This document shows, piece by piece, positions 28,143-36,541 of a stretch of DNA of 64,000 bases; positions within the stretch are counted from its first letter, which is position 1, and each line of letters starts with the position of its first letter. The notes beneath the pieces are model-generated. The model was not told where the DNA came from, searched no databases, and saw only the letters and a program-made list of their open reading frames with translations. The position numbers and the translations under genes were made by a program. The stretch comes from Pyrinomonadaceae bacterium. GTDB lineage: Bacteria; Acidobacteriota; Blastocatellia; Pyrinomonadales; Pyrinomonadaceae. Location: assembly GCA_030841085.1 (NCBI GenBank), contig JAVEDP010000038.1, positions 62,001 through 126,000 of the forward strand. Direction: 5' to 3'.

Positions 28143-31100
28143 TTACCGCGCGCGCTTTCCTCTTGCCTTCTTCGCTCCAGTCTTCCTAATCACTCTGTTG
28201 CTCTTCTTCTTTGCCGCCGTCTTTTTCGGCGCCCTCGAACTTTGCGGGCCCTCTGCATCCGAGCTGGGAAAGAAAAACTGGAAATAGGGGTTGCCATAAT
28301 GTTGATAGGCGCCCCAGGTGGTCCTGCCGTTAGTGGTTGCGGCTATTTCAAGTCGCGCCTGCCTGATCGCGAGATGCATGGGAATTGGTCCAGTGTTTCG
28401 AAAGGCGAGCTTGGCATCGCTGCGATCGATTCCCAGCAGCCCTGCGTACAGCGTCAACGCAAAAGTGCGGGCCGCTTCGTCATCCACCGGCCAGGCAGTG
28501 CAGACAAAGTTTGCCACACCACGCGCGAAAAACGCTTCTGCAAAACTGGGAGCCAGCTTGTCGCTGCGCTCCTGCGAACGATCGGGCGTAATTCCGGACT
28601 CGCAAGCATTTGAAAACACAAACTTGGGAATACGGTCGATGCGGTTCAGTTCATCGGCGGTCAACAACTCCCGGGTCGCGGCATTGAAAATCCATCCTGA
28701 CTGAGTCGGATCACCACCCCACTCGAAAACACAGTGACCGGCAAAGTGAAGTACATCGTAACGACGGACCATTAGTTCGCGCAGAACGTTAGTGCGGGTC
28801 GCGTCGATCGGGCCGAACAGCCGCTTGACTTGAATGCGCGTCGCTTTTGGGTCGTTCTCGTTCAACGCATTGTATCTTTCGAACAGGTCGGCGACCATGG
28901 CGCCTTCCTCCTGAGCACCGGGCAGATGCGCATCTGCAGCCGGATCGGCGACCACCAGGACCCGCAACATGTGTTGGGGTGGCGGCGGCGGCTCCGGTGG
29001 CGGCGCGAAGTTAGTCCGCAGTTGTCGTGTTAGTCCTCGCGTGGTTCCCAGGAAGTCGTCCGCATACTCGAAACCTTCGCTGCCGTCAGCTGCCCCTGTT
29101 CCGCTATCGGAACCTGTATTAATGGAAGGTTGGGCCACCATTTCCCAATGGATCCGGGCGGTGGTGGAATCCAGCATCATGACCAAAGGCACCCGAGTGT
29201 AGAGATGCTGGCGCAGGTCATGGGGCATCAGTATGCCTTCCAGAAAACGTCCGCGCTCTAATTGCATTGCAGGTATCTGCTCACCTGCAAGTTCGTCGTT
29301 TGCTTGCCATACAAGTTTTGAATCGATGACAGTGTCGCGCTCCGGAACGGATGCCGTGTCGGTGATTGCGCCGAAGTGATAAGTCTTCTCGTCCTTGTCA
29401 AGGCTGAGCGTAACGCGCGCTGGAACGCTTTGCACGTCGTCTTCCTCACTCCCGCTCTTTTCCCAAGTGTCCTCTAATTCCTTTCGTGCAGCCTGGTAGG
29501 CTTTTTTCAAAAGCGCTTTCTTCTCACTGTCACTAATATCCTGGTACTTGATATCAAATCCGGTCTTGTGGTCCTTATGATATTCGCGCTCCGCGGAAAT
29601 CAACCGGTCCAGTTTGAGTACCTTATGTGGGTCACGCTCAACGAAACTAACGCGCAGGAGCCGTCTGCCCTCATCAAAGCTCGAGCCACTTACGGCGCGC
29701 CTTATTCCTGTCAGCCAGCCTGACACTCCGTCGCGCAGTGCAAGATTTCCTTCCCCGGCGCCAATAACGATGGTGGCGAGATGCACCTTATTGAGACGCC
29801 CCAGCGCCCAACACAACTCCCTGGCCAGCACAGTTAACTCCGGCACGCCGAAACGGCCAGGCTCGTTCATGCCGGCGAGCGCAATCAGTCGCCCGGTTGT
29901 GCCCGTTTTGCGCCCTTTCGGCGGACGCGGATCTGGCAGGATAAATGGTTGGCCCAGTTTGCCTTGAATGATTCCTCGGTCAGTGTACTGGGTCAGGATT
30001 AGATCCTGTTTTGCTTCGGCTAAATTTCGGCTTAACTCACGACCGACCAACGCGCTGCTTATCGCATAGTCGAGGCTGAGCTCGGCCGCCTGTGGCTGCA
30101 CCCCGATATAGTGGCCGACCGAGATCGCATCTACGGCTGCGCCTTTGTTAGTGGTTACGCTTTCATAGTCGATTGCGTCGATGTCGCCGTGAACTAACCC
30201 AATCTCTATTACGGCGGACCCCATTCCCGTATCATCGCGGAATTCGTCGCCAACCTCAGATTCACCTTCACCACTCTGACTTAGAAATCCACGCGTGATG
30301 GTTTCCTCCACCTTCCGCTCTTCGGGACTGACGAGTGGGGGAGCGTTAGTGTAAGTTTCGGTTTGCTCGACAAATAACGAATCTGGATCCGCACGGACTC
30401 CGCGCGCCCCGATGCGCCTTAGTGACAACTGAAATTCCTCGTCGCTTTGTTGGGTAGCCTCATATTGTTTTCTCAAATTCTCCTGGCTTGGCACGGCACG
30501 CGCGGCAGGTAACTTTGTCAACAACGCATCCGTCTCTCCGGTGGCGAGCAAGTCTTCCAGTGCAGCCAGGACCTTGAGATTGGTGCTCAGGTTACCGTGG
30601 TTGTCCTTAATGTAGTAAGGGCCTTTAGCGTTTGCGCCGGCCGGCTTAAGGAAACCGAGTGAATGCGGAACGCGGCCGTCACCGTCAGTAGTTAATGTGT
30701 AGCCATCGGTCTGATTCAGTTTTTTCCAATCTTTCACACCCGAAAAGGTAGGCTGATCGAATCCGGCTACGTAGATCATTCGATCGTCAATTGTGCCGCT
30801 TAGCAAAGAATGGTGTGCGCGAGCGTTGTCCAGGTGGAGCTGCGAAACACTGACGTTGAAGGCGCTATAACTGCCCGACGTATAGAGCTTGTCGATCTCG
30901 GGCATCACCAGTGGAGAAGGCAGCATTTGGTACGAGCCGACAAAGGAATTGAAAACACCCAGCAGGTCATGAAGGTTGTGGCGAAAATCGACCAGGGCCA
31001 CCTTTCTTACCAGATCCTCGAGCCCGGTAATAACCTGGGGAATCGAAAACGAGCCGTGGTTAGGCGTTCCCAACATGACGAGCCTGCCGCCTGCTTTCCC

Positions 31101-31739
31101 GTTGCCGTCTTTGTCCCACATCGTTTTCCACCGGCTGGGGTATTTTTGGATAAACGTGCGCGCAACCAGCCCTCCCATGGAGTGGGCGACGACATGAACT
31201 GGGGCGTTGCTGTCAAACCAACTGCCAATTTGCACGTTTAGCTGATCGGCAGCAAAGTCGAGGTCCTTGCGCCAGTCAAACCAGAAGGCTTTGACGTTCC
31301 AGTTTTCAGAAAGTGACAGCAGCATTTCACCATAGTGGCGCTTCATTATCCCGGTGGCTGCGACGGTAAAATCCGGATTTGCGTCCGCGCGGCCATCGTC
31401 ACTGAGCCGCAGACGGTCGAGCCAGCCGCGCATGATTCGAAAGGTGTTGACCCAGGTGAGGTCACCACTACCGCCGCTGCCGACACTTAGCTCGCCCCCC
31501 ATGATGCCGTGAATCACCACCACATTGCCCTGCGACTGATTACCGAGTCCGCGGCGCCCGACCTTCCGCTTCAAAGCCATGCTGTGCATGCGCTGATATC
31601 TCTGATCGCCGAGATGGGCCCGCAACGCCTTCTCTTGCTCAAGCGTCGGACGTTCAAGAATCTCAGCTAACTCTTCCGGACCAGCGGCCTCGACCCGGTT
31701 GATAAAAGCTCGTTCGTTAAATGGTGCTTCATTAGCCAT
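28143..31739 (-). CDS. Lipase-like alpha/beta hydrolase - CHAT protease fusion
   Basis: A 1198-residue cytoplasmic-looking protein with AAGGAG upstream and no signal peptide. Residues about 70-400 are an alpha/beta hydrolase: VVVIHGIMGG (oxyanion region) and nucleophile Ser187 in VVAHSMGGLVAR, of the LCAT/PGAP1 lipase type. The middle, about 520-900, is unassigned; one segment (VHGDIDAIDYESV) faintly resembles macro-like domains. Residues about 915-1160 are a CHAT (caspase-like) protease with His1002 (LHFAGHC) and Cys1046 (SNACESG) both intact. The tail is Lys/Arg-rich (about 27 residues). CHAT proteases are effectors in several bacterial immune systems. A membrane-attacking or regulated lipase is an inference. 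Confidence 0.85.
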   Translation of the reverse strand: MANEAPFNERAFINRVEAAGPEELAEILERPTLEQEKALRAHLGDQRYQRMHSMALKRKVGRRGLGNQSQGNVVVIHGIMGGELSVGSGGSGDLTWVNTFRIMRGWLDRLRLSDDGRADANPDFTVAATGIMKRHYGEMLLSLSENWNVKAFWFDWRKDLDFAADQLNVQIGSWFDSNAPVHVVAHSMGGLVARTFIQKYPSRWKTMWDKDGNGKAGGRLVMLGTPNHGSFSIPQVITGLEDLVRKVALVDFRHNLHDLLGVFNSFVGSYQMLPSPLVMPEIDKLYTSGSYSAFNVSVSQLHLDNARAHHSLLSGTIDDRMIYVAGFDQPTFSGVKDWKKLNQTDGYTLTTDGDGRVPHSLGFLKPAGANAKGPYYIKDNHGNLSTNLKVLAALEDLLATGETDALLTKLPAARAVPSQENLRKQYEATQQSDEEFQLSLRRIGARGVRADPDSLFVEQTETYTNAPPLVSPEERKVEETITRGFLSQSGEGESEVGDEFRDDTGMGSAVIEIGLVHGDIDAIDYESVTTNKGAAVDAISVGHYIGVQPQAAELSLDYAISSALVGRELSRNLAEAKQDLILTQYTDRGIIQGKLGQPFILPDPRPPKGRKTGTTGRLIALAGMNEPGRFGVPELTVLARELCWALGRLNKVHLATIVIGAGEGNLALRDGVSGWLTGIRRAVSGSSFDEGRRLLRVSFVERDPHKVLKLDRLISAEREYHKDHKTGFDIKYQDISDSEKKALLKKAYQAARKELEDTWEKSGSEEDDVQSVPARVTLSLDKDEKTYHFGAITDTASVPERDTVIDSKLVWQANDELAGEQIPAMQLERGRFLEGILMPHDLRQHLYTRVPLVMMLDSTTARIHWEMVAQPSINTGSDSGTGAADGSEGFEYADDFLGTTRGLTRQLRTNFAPPPEPPPPPQHMLRVLVVADPAADAHLPGAQEEGAMVADLFERYNALNENDPKATRIQVKRLFGPIDATRTNVLRELMVRRYDVLHFAGHCVFEWGGDPTQSGWIFNAATRELLTADELNRIDRIPKFVFSNACESGITPDRSQERSDKLAPSFAEAFFARGVANFVCTAWPVDDEAARTFALTLYAGLLGIDRSDAKLAFRNTGPIPMHLAIRQARLEIAATTNGRTTWGAYQHYGNPYFQFFFPSSDAEGPQSSRAPKKTAAKKKSNRVIRKTGAKKARGKRAR

Positions 31740-32419
31740 TTGAGAATTTCTCCTTGTGGGTGAGTTCTTCCTGTGAGTTCGTTGACCAAAGGCAAAGACC
31801 CACAGACTGTGATTTGACGCTCAACAGCATCCTTGTTTGATGGATCATGATCCTTGATGGGATCCGTTGAGAAGGCGGATCTAAAAGGCAGATGCCGGAT
31901 TTGATTCTCGGTTCAAGACATTCGCCGCGTCTTCTGCTAGGAAGCGTGTGGTGAGATCAAGAAAAGAGATCGACTGGCCGAGGAGTCCAGACTGAAATCA
32001 CAAGCGGCTTATACAGTCGAGCGCTAATCTTGTCAACGAAAACAAATAACGAGAAAGGAAGTGCTGTCGACCCTAAGATTCCAATCTCAGGTAAGTCACT
32101 CGGGCTTGCCCAACGCCATCGAATTGGGGCAGGCCGAGACTTTCCCCTTACTAATACTTCTGTGCTGTTATGGATGAGACTTCACGCCGTTATATTTCAC
32201 CGAGACGGGAATCAACCAAACCTCTAAATTCCACCGGGGTTCCACTTAATGCTAAGGTCCTGCGCTATATGACGACCTGGCTTGAACCGCCAGGTAGTTG
32301 CATCAATACCATTGGCCTTTTGCCTTGCCATGCCATGACAGACCAACTATCATGACCCATCTTGGAATCCGGGCCTGTTTAGCGGATATACTCGTATTCA
32401 TTGAGAAATTTAATGCATT
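31740..32419. other. 680-bp divergent intergenic region
   Basis: This separates the CHAT gene (minus) from the radical SAM gene (plus). It must hold promoters in both directions, but none stands out by consensus. A 7-bp perfect hairpin ACCTGGC/GCCAGGT lies at about 32275-32295. GATC-rich dyads occur near 31840-31875. Short open frames here (for example 32030-32227) lack a ribosome site and protein-like composition. No RNA gene was recognised. Confidence 0.5.
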
Positions 32420-34438
32420 TTGAGTTTTGAGTGGGCGCGCGCGCCCGAGGGAGAGCAAGCATTGTTTAGTGATCAGTTTCGCAGAGGTGAGTCAGAAAAG
32501 GGCAAGCTGGCGGGGGTAAAGAGCTCCAAGCTGCTCTCGAGCCTTTCTGGTGTCGCCTGGAAAGCCTTTCAATCCGTAAACAAACGTGTTCCGGAAGGCG
32601 AGGCCATTCGTCCAACCTGGGCGCCTGGGCCACTCCTCAAATCTTATGAGAGAAGCGCGCCGCCGCTCGGCTTCCCGCGCGAAACCGACAGCCTTTGTCC
32701 ACGCTGCGTGAAAGAAGTTCGCGATGCTGTCATCAGCGGCGAGACCACGCTCGAATCGTTGATGAACGAGCATCCGGGCGAAATCAAAGCACAGATAATT
32801 GAAGAGAACGGCCAGGTGGTCATGCGCAAGACTTGTCCGAAGCACGGCGAATTTGTCGACGTCATGGCAACTGATCCCGCTTTTCTCGAGCGCATCGAAT
32901 CGCTCTTTTTTGGACGCGACTTTAAAGCTGCAGACGATTCGCACGTTCATCATCACGGAACCTCGAACATCAAGTTTGGCCGTGGCGCTGTCTTGACAGT
33001 CGATCTAACCAACCGCTGCAACATGATGTGCAATCCCTGCTTCATGGATGCGAACCAGGTTGGTTACGTTCATGAACCGAGTTACGAGGACACGAAAGCG
33101 ATTCTTGATCGCGCTGTCTCGTTCAAGCCAAAGCGGCAAATTATCATTCTGTTTTCAGGTGGCGAGCCGACCTTGTCGCCTTATTATCTCGAGGCGGTTG
33201 CTTATGCAAAGAAGGTTGGCTTCTATCGCATACTCGCAGCCACCAACGGCATTCGTTTTGCCGAGGACATTGAATTTTGTAAAGCTGCGAAAGCCGCGGG
33301 ACAACACGGCGTCTATTTGCAGTTTGACGGCGTCAGCGAAGAAAAAAACAGACATCGCGGCGTTGGCAACCTGTTTGATGTCAAACAACAGGCCATCGAG
33401 AACCTGGCAAGCGTCGGCATCAAGGTTACGTTGGTGACGACGATCGTCAACACCGTGAACAACGACGGCATCGGCGCGATTGTTGATTTTGCTGCAAAAA
33501 ATATCGACAAAGTACAGACCATCGCGTTCCAGCCAGTTTCCTTTACTGGCCGCGACGAAGACATTTCCGACGAGTTGCGCATCAAGCAGCGTTACACGCT
33601 GGCGGGCATGACGCACGATCTGAAAGATCAACTGCGCGGACAACTCGAACCGTTGCGCGATTGGTATCCGCTGTCTTCATACTCGGCATTCACCAGCGTG
33701 ATGGACATGTTGCAAGGCGCTGATGCGCCGTGGGGTTGGTCTTCGTGCAATTGCCATCCAAACTGCGGCATCTTTACCTTGATGGTCGTCAACCGCAAGA
33801 CCGGTGAGTTCAAATCGTTGTTTGAGTTTTTCAATTACGAACAGTTCATGAAAGACATCGCGACGATTACCGACACGGCGCGCGGCAAGAAACTTTCTTA
33901 TGCGCAGCTCGGCCTGGCGATTCTGCGAAACTTCAATGCTGAGCAAGCGCCCGAAGGGTTTCCGATTTCGCAAATTCTTAACCTCTTCAAACCTTCGTCG
34001 ACGAACTCCAGCTCAGATCGCAACGATCGCATGAAGGCTGAGAAGGCTGAGGACGCGAACGACATCTGGCGCGTGCTCTGCGTCGAAGGCATGTGGTTTC
34101 AGGATCTCTTCAACTACGACTTTCGCCGCACCGAGATGTGCGTCATTCCTTACGGCACGCAGGAAGGCGAGATTTCATTCTGCGCCTACAACACCGGAGT
34201 CGGCTGGCGGCAGATCATCGAGAACATGCATAAGACTGCAAACCTCGCGGACTGGTATCAGGAAAATGAACGGCATCCGGTCTACGCCGCGGGTCACGAC
34301 GTGCCGGGAATATCGAAGAAGCATTCGCTGAGCTTGCCGATTATCCAAGCCGTGCTGGCGGAAGATTCCGATGAACCGCAAGTGCTGGTTTCTCCTTATC
34401 TCGTCCCGGAGCACGAAGAAGAATCGGTGTCGGTCTAG
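32420..34438 (+). CDS. Radical SAM protein, Tes (tetraether lipid synthase)-like
   Basis: About 672 residues. The N-terminal part has a rubredoxin-like metal site: CPRC (93-96) and CPKHGEF (139-145). The radical SAM core has the motif C200-x3-C204-x2-C207 (LTNRCNMMCNPCFMDA), LFSGGEPTLS near 245 and an SPASM-like/auxiliary Cys cluster (Cys443, 445, 449). The C-terminus has FNYDFRRTEMC and FCAYN. This architecture fits the MJ0619/Tes group, which joins lipid tails through C-C bonds to make membrane-spanning lipids; Acidobacteriota make iso-diabolic acid. Homology to other MJ0619-like enzymes remains possible. The TTG start is uncertain, with no clear ribosome site. A terminator follows. Confidence 0.75.
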   Translation: MSFEWARAPEGEQALFSDQFRRGESEKGKLAGVKSSKLLSSLSGVAWKAFQSVNKRVPEGEAIRPTWAPGPLLKSYERSAPPLGFPRETDSLCPRCVKEVRDAVISGETTLESLMNEHPGEIKAQIIEENGQVVMRKTCPKHGEFVDVMATDPAFLERIESLFFGRDFKAADDSHVHHHGTSNIKFGRGAVLTVDLTNRCNMMCNPCFMDANQVGYVHEPSYEDTKAILDRAVSFKPKRQIIILFSGGEPTLSPYYLEAVAYAKKVGFYRILAATNGIRFAEDIEFCKAAKAAGQHGVYLQFDGVSEEKNRHRGVGNLFDVKQQAIENLASVGIKVTLVTTIVNTVNNDGIGAIVDFAAKNIDKVQTIAFQPVSFTGRDEDISDELRIKQRYTLAGMTHDLKDQLRGQLEPLRDWYPLSSYSAFTSVMDMLQGADAPWGWSSCNCHPNCGIFTLMVVNRKTGEFKSLFEFFNYEQFMKDIATITDTARGKKLSYAQLGLAILRNFNAEQAPEGFPISQILNLFKPSSTNSSSDRNDRMKAEKAEDANDIWRVLCVEGMWFQDLFNYDFRRTEMCVIPYGTQEGEISFCAYNTGVGWRQIIENMHKTANLADWYQENERHPVYAAGHDVPGISKKHSLSLPIIQAVLAEDSDEPQVLVSPYLVPEHEEESVSV

Positions 34439-34467
34439 CAAATAGTTTCAATAAGAGAATTAGCATG

Positions 34468-34494
34468 ATGCGTGGCAGGGGCCACGCATTTTTG
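34468..34494 (+). terminator. Rho-independent terminator after the radical SAM gene
   Basis: A 9-bp perfect stem (ATGCGTGGC/GCCACGCAT, loop AGGG) is followed by TTTTTG. It ends transcription 30 bases after the radical SAM stop, and shows that the next gene does not begin at the upstream ATG near 34465. Confidence 0.9.
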
Positions 34495-34569
34495 TTGTCT
34501 GCAATTTTGACGGCACCGCGTTTGCACCTTGGCGACTTGACGGATGAATTTCAAGTCGGAGGCATGCAA

Positions 34570-35211
34570 ATGAAATCGTTGATTTTACTGATTTTGGCAC
34601 TATTTACATTCAATTCCACGCTGTTGGCGCAGACGCCCGCGCCCCAAACCGCAGCAATAGAAACCATCCAACCGTCGCAATCCAGCGAGCGCCAAACGCC
34701 CGCTCCAGCAAAATCTTCGCTACCTAAAATACCGGACGGCACGGCGGTTGAAATCGAAGCGCCCTATACCTTGAGTTCGATGGATTTCAAGCCTGAGGAC
34801 AAAATCAGTTTCCGGGTAGTAGACGCTGTGAAGATTGCCGGGGTGACGGTTATCGAGCAGGGCGCGACGGCAACCGGACTTGTTGAGAGATCAAAGCGAG
34901 GCGGTCACTGGGGTAAGGCCGGTCTTTTCGTTTGGACCATGCAGACAGTGACGGCGGCGGACGGATCTCAAATTCCGGTCAGAGCAACCTCGGTGCGTTT
35001 GCGAGGAGACAGCAAAGGAGCCAAGGTCGCTACGGCAATGATCATTACCGGCGCGTTGATGCCGTTGATTGCTCCGGTCGCGCTCTTGCACGGATTCAAG
35101 CGCGGAGAAAACGCCTATCTTCCAGCCGGTAAACGCTACACGCTCTTTGTGGACGGAAGCTCGCCGGAAAGTCGAACCGCCACTTCCGCGAACACACCGA
35201 AATTGAATTAA
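34570..35211 (+). CDS. Secreted protein of unknown function
   Basis: About 213 residues. ATG at 34570 is chosen because GGAGG lies at 34558-34562 and it opens a perfect signal peptide (MKSLILLILALFTFNSTLLAQ). A Pro/Ala/Gln-rich stretch follows. A single folded region from about 55 has VEIEAPYTLSSMDFKPEDKI, then VIEQGATATGLVERS and GKAGLFVWTMQTVTAADG, and a hydrophobic segment MIITGALMPLIAPVAL. This pattern recalls small periplasmic proteins that hold a beta-barrel-like fold, but I do not recognise the family. It converges with the HisKA gene ending at 35212. Confidence 0.68.
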   Translation: MKSLILLILALFTFNSTLLAQTPAPQTAAIETIQPSQSSERQTPAPAKSSLPKIPDGTAVEIEAPYTLSSMDFKPEDKISFRVVDAVKIAGVTVIEQGATATGLVERSKRGGHWGKAGLFVWTMQTVTAADGSQIPVRATSVRLRGDSKGAKVATAMIITGALMPLIAPVALLHGFKRGENAYLPAGKRYTLFVDGSSPESRTATSANTPKLN

Positions 35212-35508
35212 TTAAGGATGGGATTTTTTTGGCGGCATTTGGACCTCTCGCAGTTGGGCCACGATATCGCGCAAGCGGATAGCCAACTCTTCGATCGTCT
35301 CAGCACGTTTGCGCGCGCGTTCGCTGAGTTCTTCCCGCAGCAGCAACTGGGCCTGGCCCAATACGCCTGTCAGAGGATTGTTGATTTCATGACGCACGCG
35401 TGTGATTAGTTCAGCCACTTCGTCCATCTTCGCTTCGTAATCCGCGATCAGCGCCTTCAGCTCCACGGCTGATACACTTGCTGGGCGTTGCTCATCAGGT
35501 TCAGTCAT
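35212..35508 (-). CDS. Small HisKA-domain protein (histidine kinase dimerisation module only)
   Basis: About 98 residues. ATG at 35508 follows GGGGAG with proper spacing; the longer frame to 35616 runs into a non-coding region. It consists of a HisKA-type dimerisation/phosphoacceptor helix pair with the H-box RVRHEINNPLTGVLGQAQLL; the His would be the phosphorylated residue. The whole ATP-binding HATPase domain is absent. No sequence downstream looks like a lost HATPase, so it is not an obvious frameshift. It may act as a phosphotransfer or partner protein. It converges on the secreted gene ending at 35211 without a gap. Confidence 0.68.
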   Translation of the reverse strand: MTEPDEQRPASVSAVELKALIADYEAKMDEVAELITRVRHEINNPLTGVLGQAQLLLREELSERARKRAETIEELAIRLRDIVAQLREVQMPPKKSHP

Positions 35509-35639
35509 AGTACTCCCCGTCCCAAAAGAATCAGATATAAATGTGGGAGGTGTGATGACTGCGTTTCGCCCAAAACGCAGGAGAGGTGTCGTAGCGGTTT
35601 CATTGTGCAACGACAAGCGTTATTAGTAAATAGAAAAAC

Positions 35640-35768
35640 TGGTGAATGGTGAATCGTAAATGGTAAATGGTTCAGGAGTGTGTGATGGGATGGGTTCAGG
35701 ACACCTTGGCAGCAGGCGATCGATTAAGTCTCTCCATTCACCATTTACCATTTACCATTTACCATCTG
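35640..35768. repeat. Inverted arrays of 7-nt repeats (TGGTAAA)
   Basis: The left array is five heptamers at 35640-35674 (TGGTGAA, TCGTAAA, TGGTAAA). The right array is five at 35734-35768 (CCATTCA, CCATTTA, CCATCTG). About 60 nt separate them. This is the same design as at 9140 and 62075, with a different word. It lies just before tRNA-Gln. Confidence 0.85.
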
Positions 35769-35818
35769 GTTGGTTTGACAAAGAAAAGGGGCTGCACTTA
35801 CATTGAAATTCTTCCTGC

Positions 35819-35892
35819 TGGGAGGTCGTCCAATGGTAGGACACCAGACTCTGAATCTGGCTATCGGGGTTCGAGTCCCTGCCTCCCAGCCA
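35819..35892 (+). tRNA. tRNA-Gln (anticodon CTG), CCA encoded
   Basis: A complete 74-nt cloverleaf. The acceptor TGGGAGG pairs with CCTCCCA; U1-A72 and discriminator G73 are the glutamine identity pattern. The D arm is GTC...GAC. The anticodon arm CCAGA-CTCTGAA-TCTGG shows CTG, which reads CAG. The T arm is CGGGG-TTCGAGT-CCCTG with one G-U pair. The terminal CCA is genome-encoded. It lies between the HisKA gene and the small propeptide-like gene. Confidence 0.95.
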
Positions 35893-35950
35893 AATATTAT
35901 CAAAAGTTTACGAGCGGTGACTGTAACTTGAACCAATACTTCGCCCCTTT

Positions 35951-35995
35951 GGCAACTTATTGCTTTCCGTAGCTTCCAGCAACTTATTGCTTCCA
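35951..35995. repeat. Short direct repeats GCAACTTATTGCTT
   Basis: Two 14-nt copies, at 35952-35965 and 35979-35992, are 27 nt apart. Each is followed by TCC or TTCC. A looser pattern (GGCAA...GCTTC) recurs at 39702-39849, on the far side of the subtilase locus. The rest of 35893-36190 shows no gene; TACAAT at 36129-36134 could be a -10 box, without a good -35. Confidence 0.55.
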
Positions 35996-36190
35996 ATTCA
36001 ACAAAATATCCTAGCTGCAAGATCAGGTCCCGCCAGCCTCGACTTTTCTTGGGGCGTTTTGTCGTAAAGCGAGTTCCCGCCTTATTTCGCGCAGCAAGGC
36101 GCAAAGCTCTGTATCACAATAGCCATGCTACAATAGCTTAAATGTCGGGAGAAGAGAGAACGTTTCTCCAACAGTGGAAAGAGGCTGAAT

Positions 36191-36535
36191 ATGGCAGTAG
36201 GATTGAGTCCGGAGCTGAACGAAGAATTGACAAAGACAGGCTCTTCCGACCTTGTGGAAGTTGTGCTTGAGCTTCACCGGCGCGACACGTCGGCGCAAGC
36301 CGCCGCGGGAGGTTTGCGGAGTGAGAAGATAGCAGCACTAAAAGAGTCCTTTAATCGCGATGCTGACCCCGTGGAAGAGATGATTCGCAGCGTTGGAGGC
36401 GAAGTCACCGGGCGCGCGTGGATTAATCAGACGGTACGCGCTCGAGTGCCGGCCCAAAAAATCAAACAACTAGCCGCCCATGAGAAGGTGCGGACCGTAG
36501 ACCTTCCACATCCCATCACTCCCGACCGGGCATAA
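36191..36535 (+). CDS. Small propeptide-like (I9-type) protein, probable subtilase inhibitor
   Basis: A 114-residue protein without signal peptide. The pattern SSDLVEVVLELHRRD, then RSVGGEVTGRAWINQTVRARVPAQ, then LAAHEKVRTVDLPHPI resembles the alpha/beta propeptide of subtilisin-like proteases (inhibitor I9 type). The convergent subtilase, ending 6 bp away at 36542, has the same words in its own propeptide region: CWLNRTIRSFANPQIL and VAADDSIERIDLTR. The shared W-[IL]-N-x-T-[VI]-R motif is direct evidence of homology. A free propeptide-like protein could inhibit or fold its neighbour. ATG at 36191 with AGAGG upstream is the likely start. Confidence 0.75.
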   Translation: MAVGLSPELNEELTKTGSSDLVEVVLELHRRDTSAQAAAGGLRSEKIAALKESFNRDADPVEEMIRSVGGEVTGRAWINQTVRARVPAQKIKQLAAHEKVRTVDLPHPITPDRA

Positions 36536-36541
36536 TTAACA

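Noticed and set aside
34465-34569. Upstream extension of the secreted protein gene
   Set aside because: This stretch contains the Rho-independent terminator of the previous gene; the GGAGG and signal peptide point to ATG at 34570.
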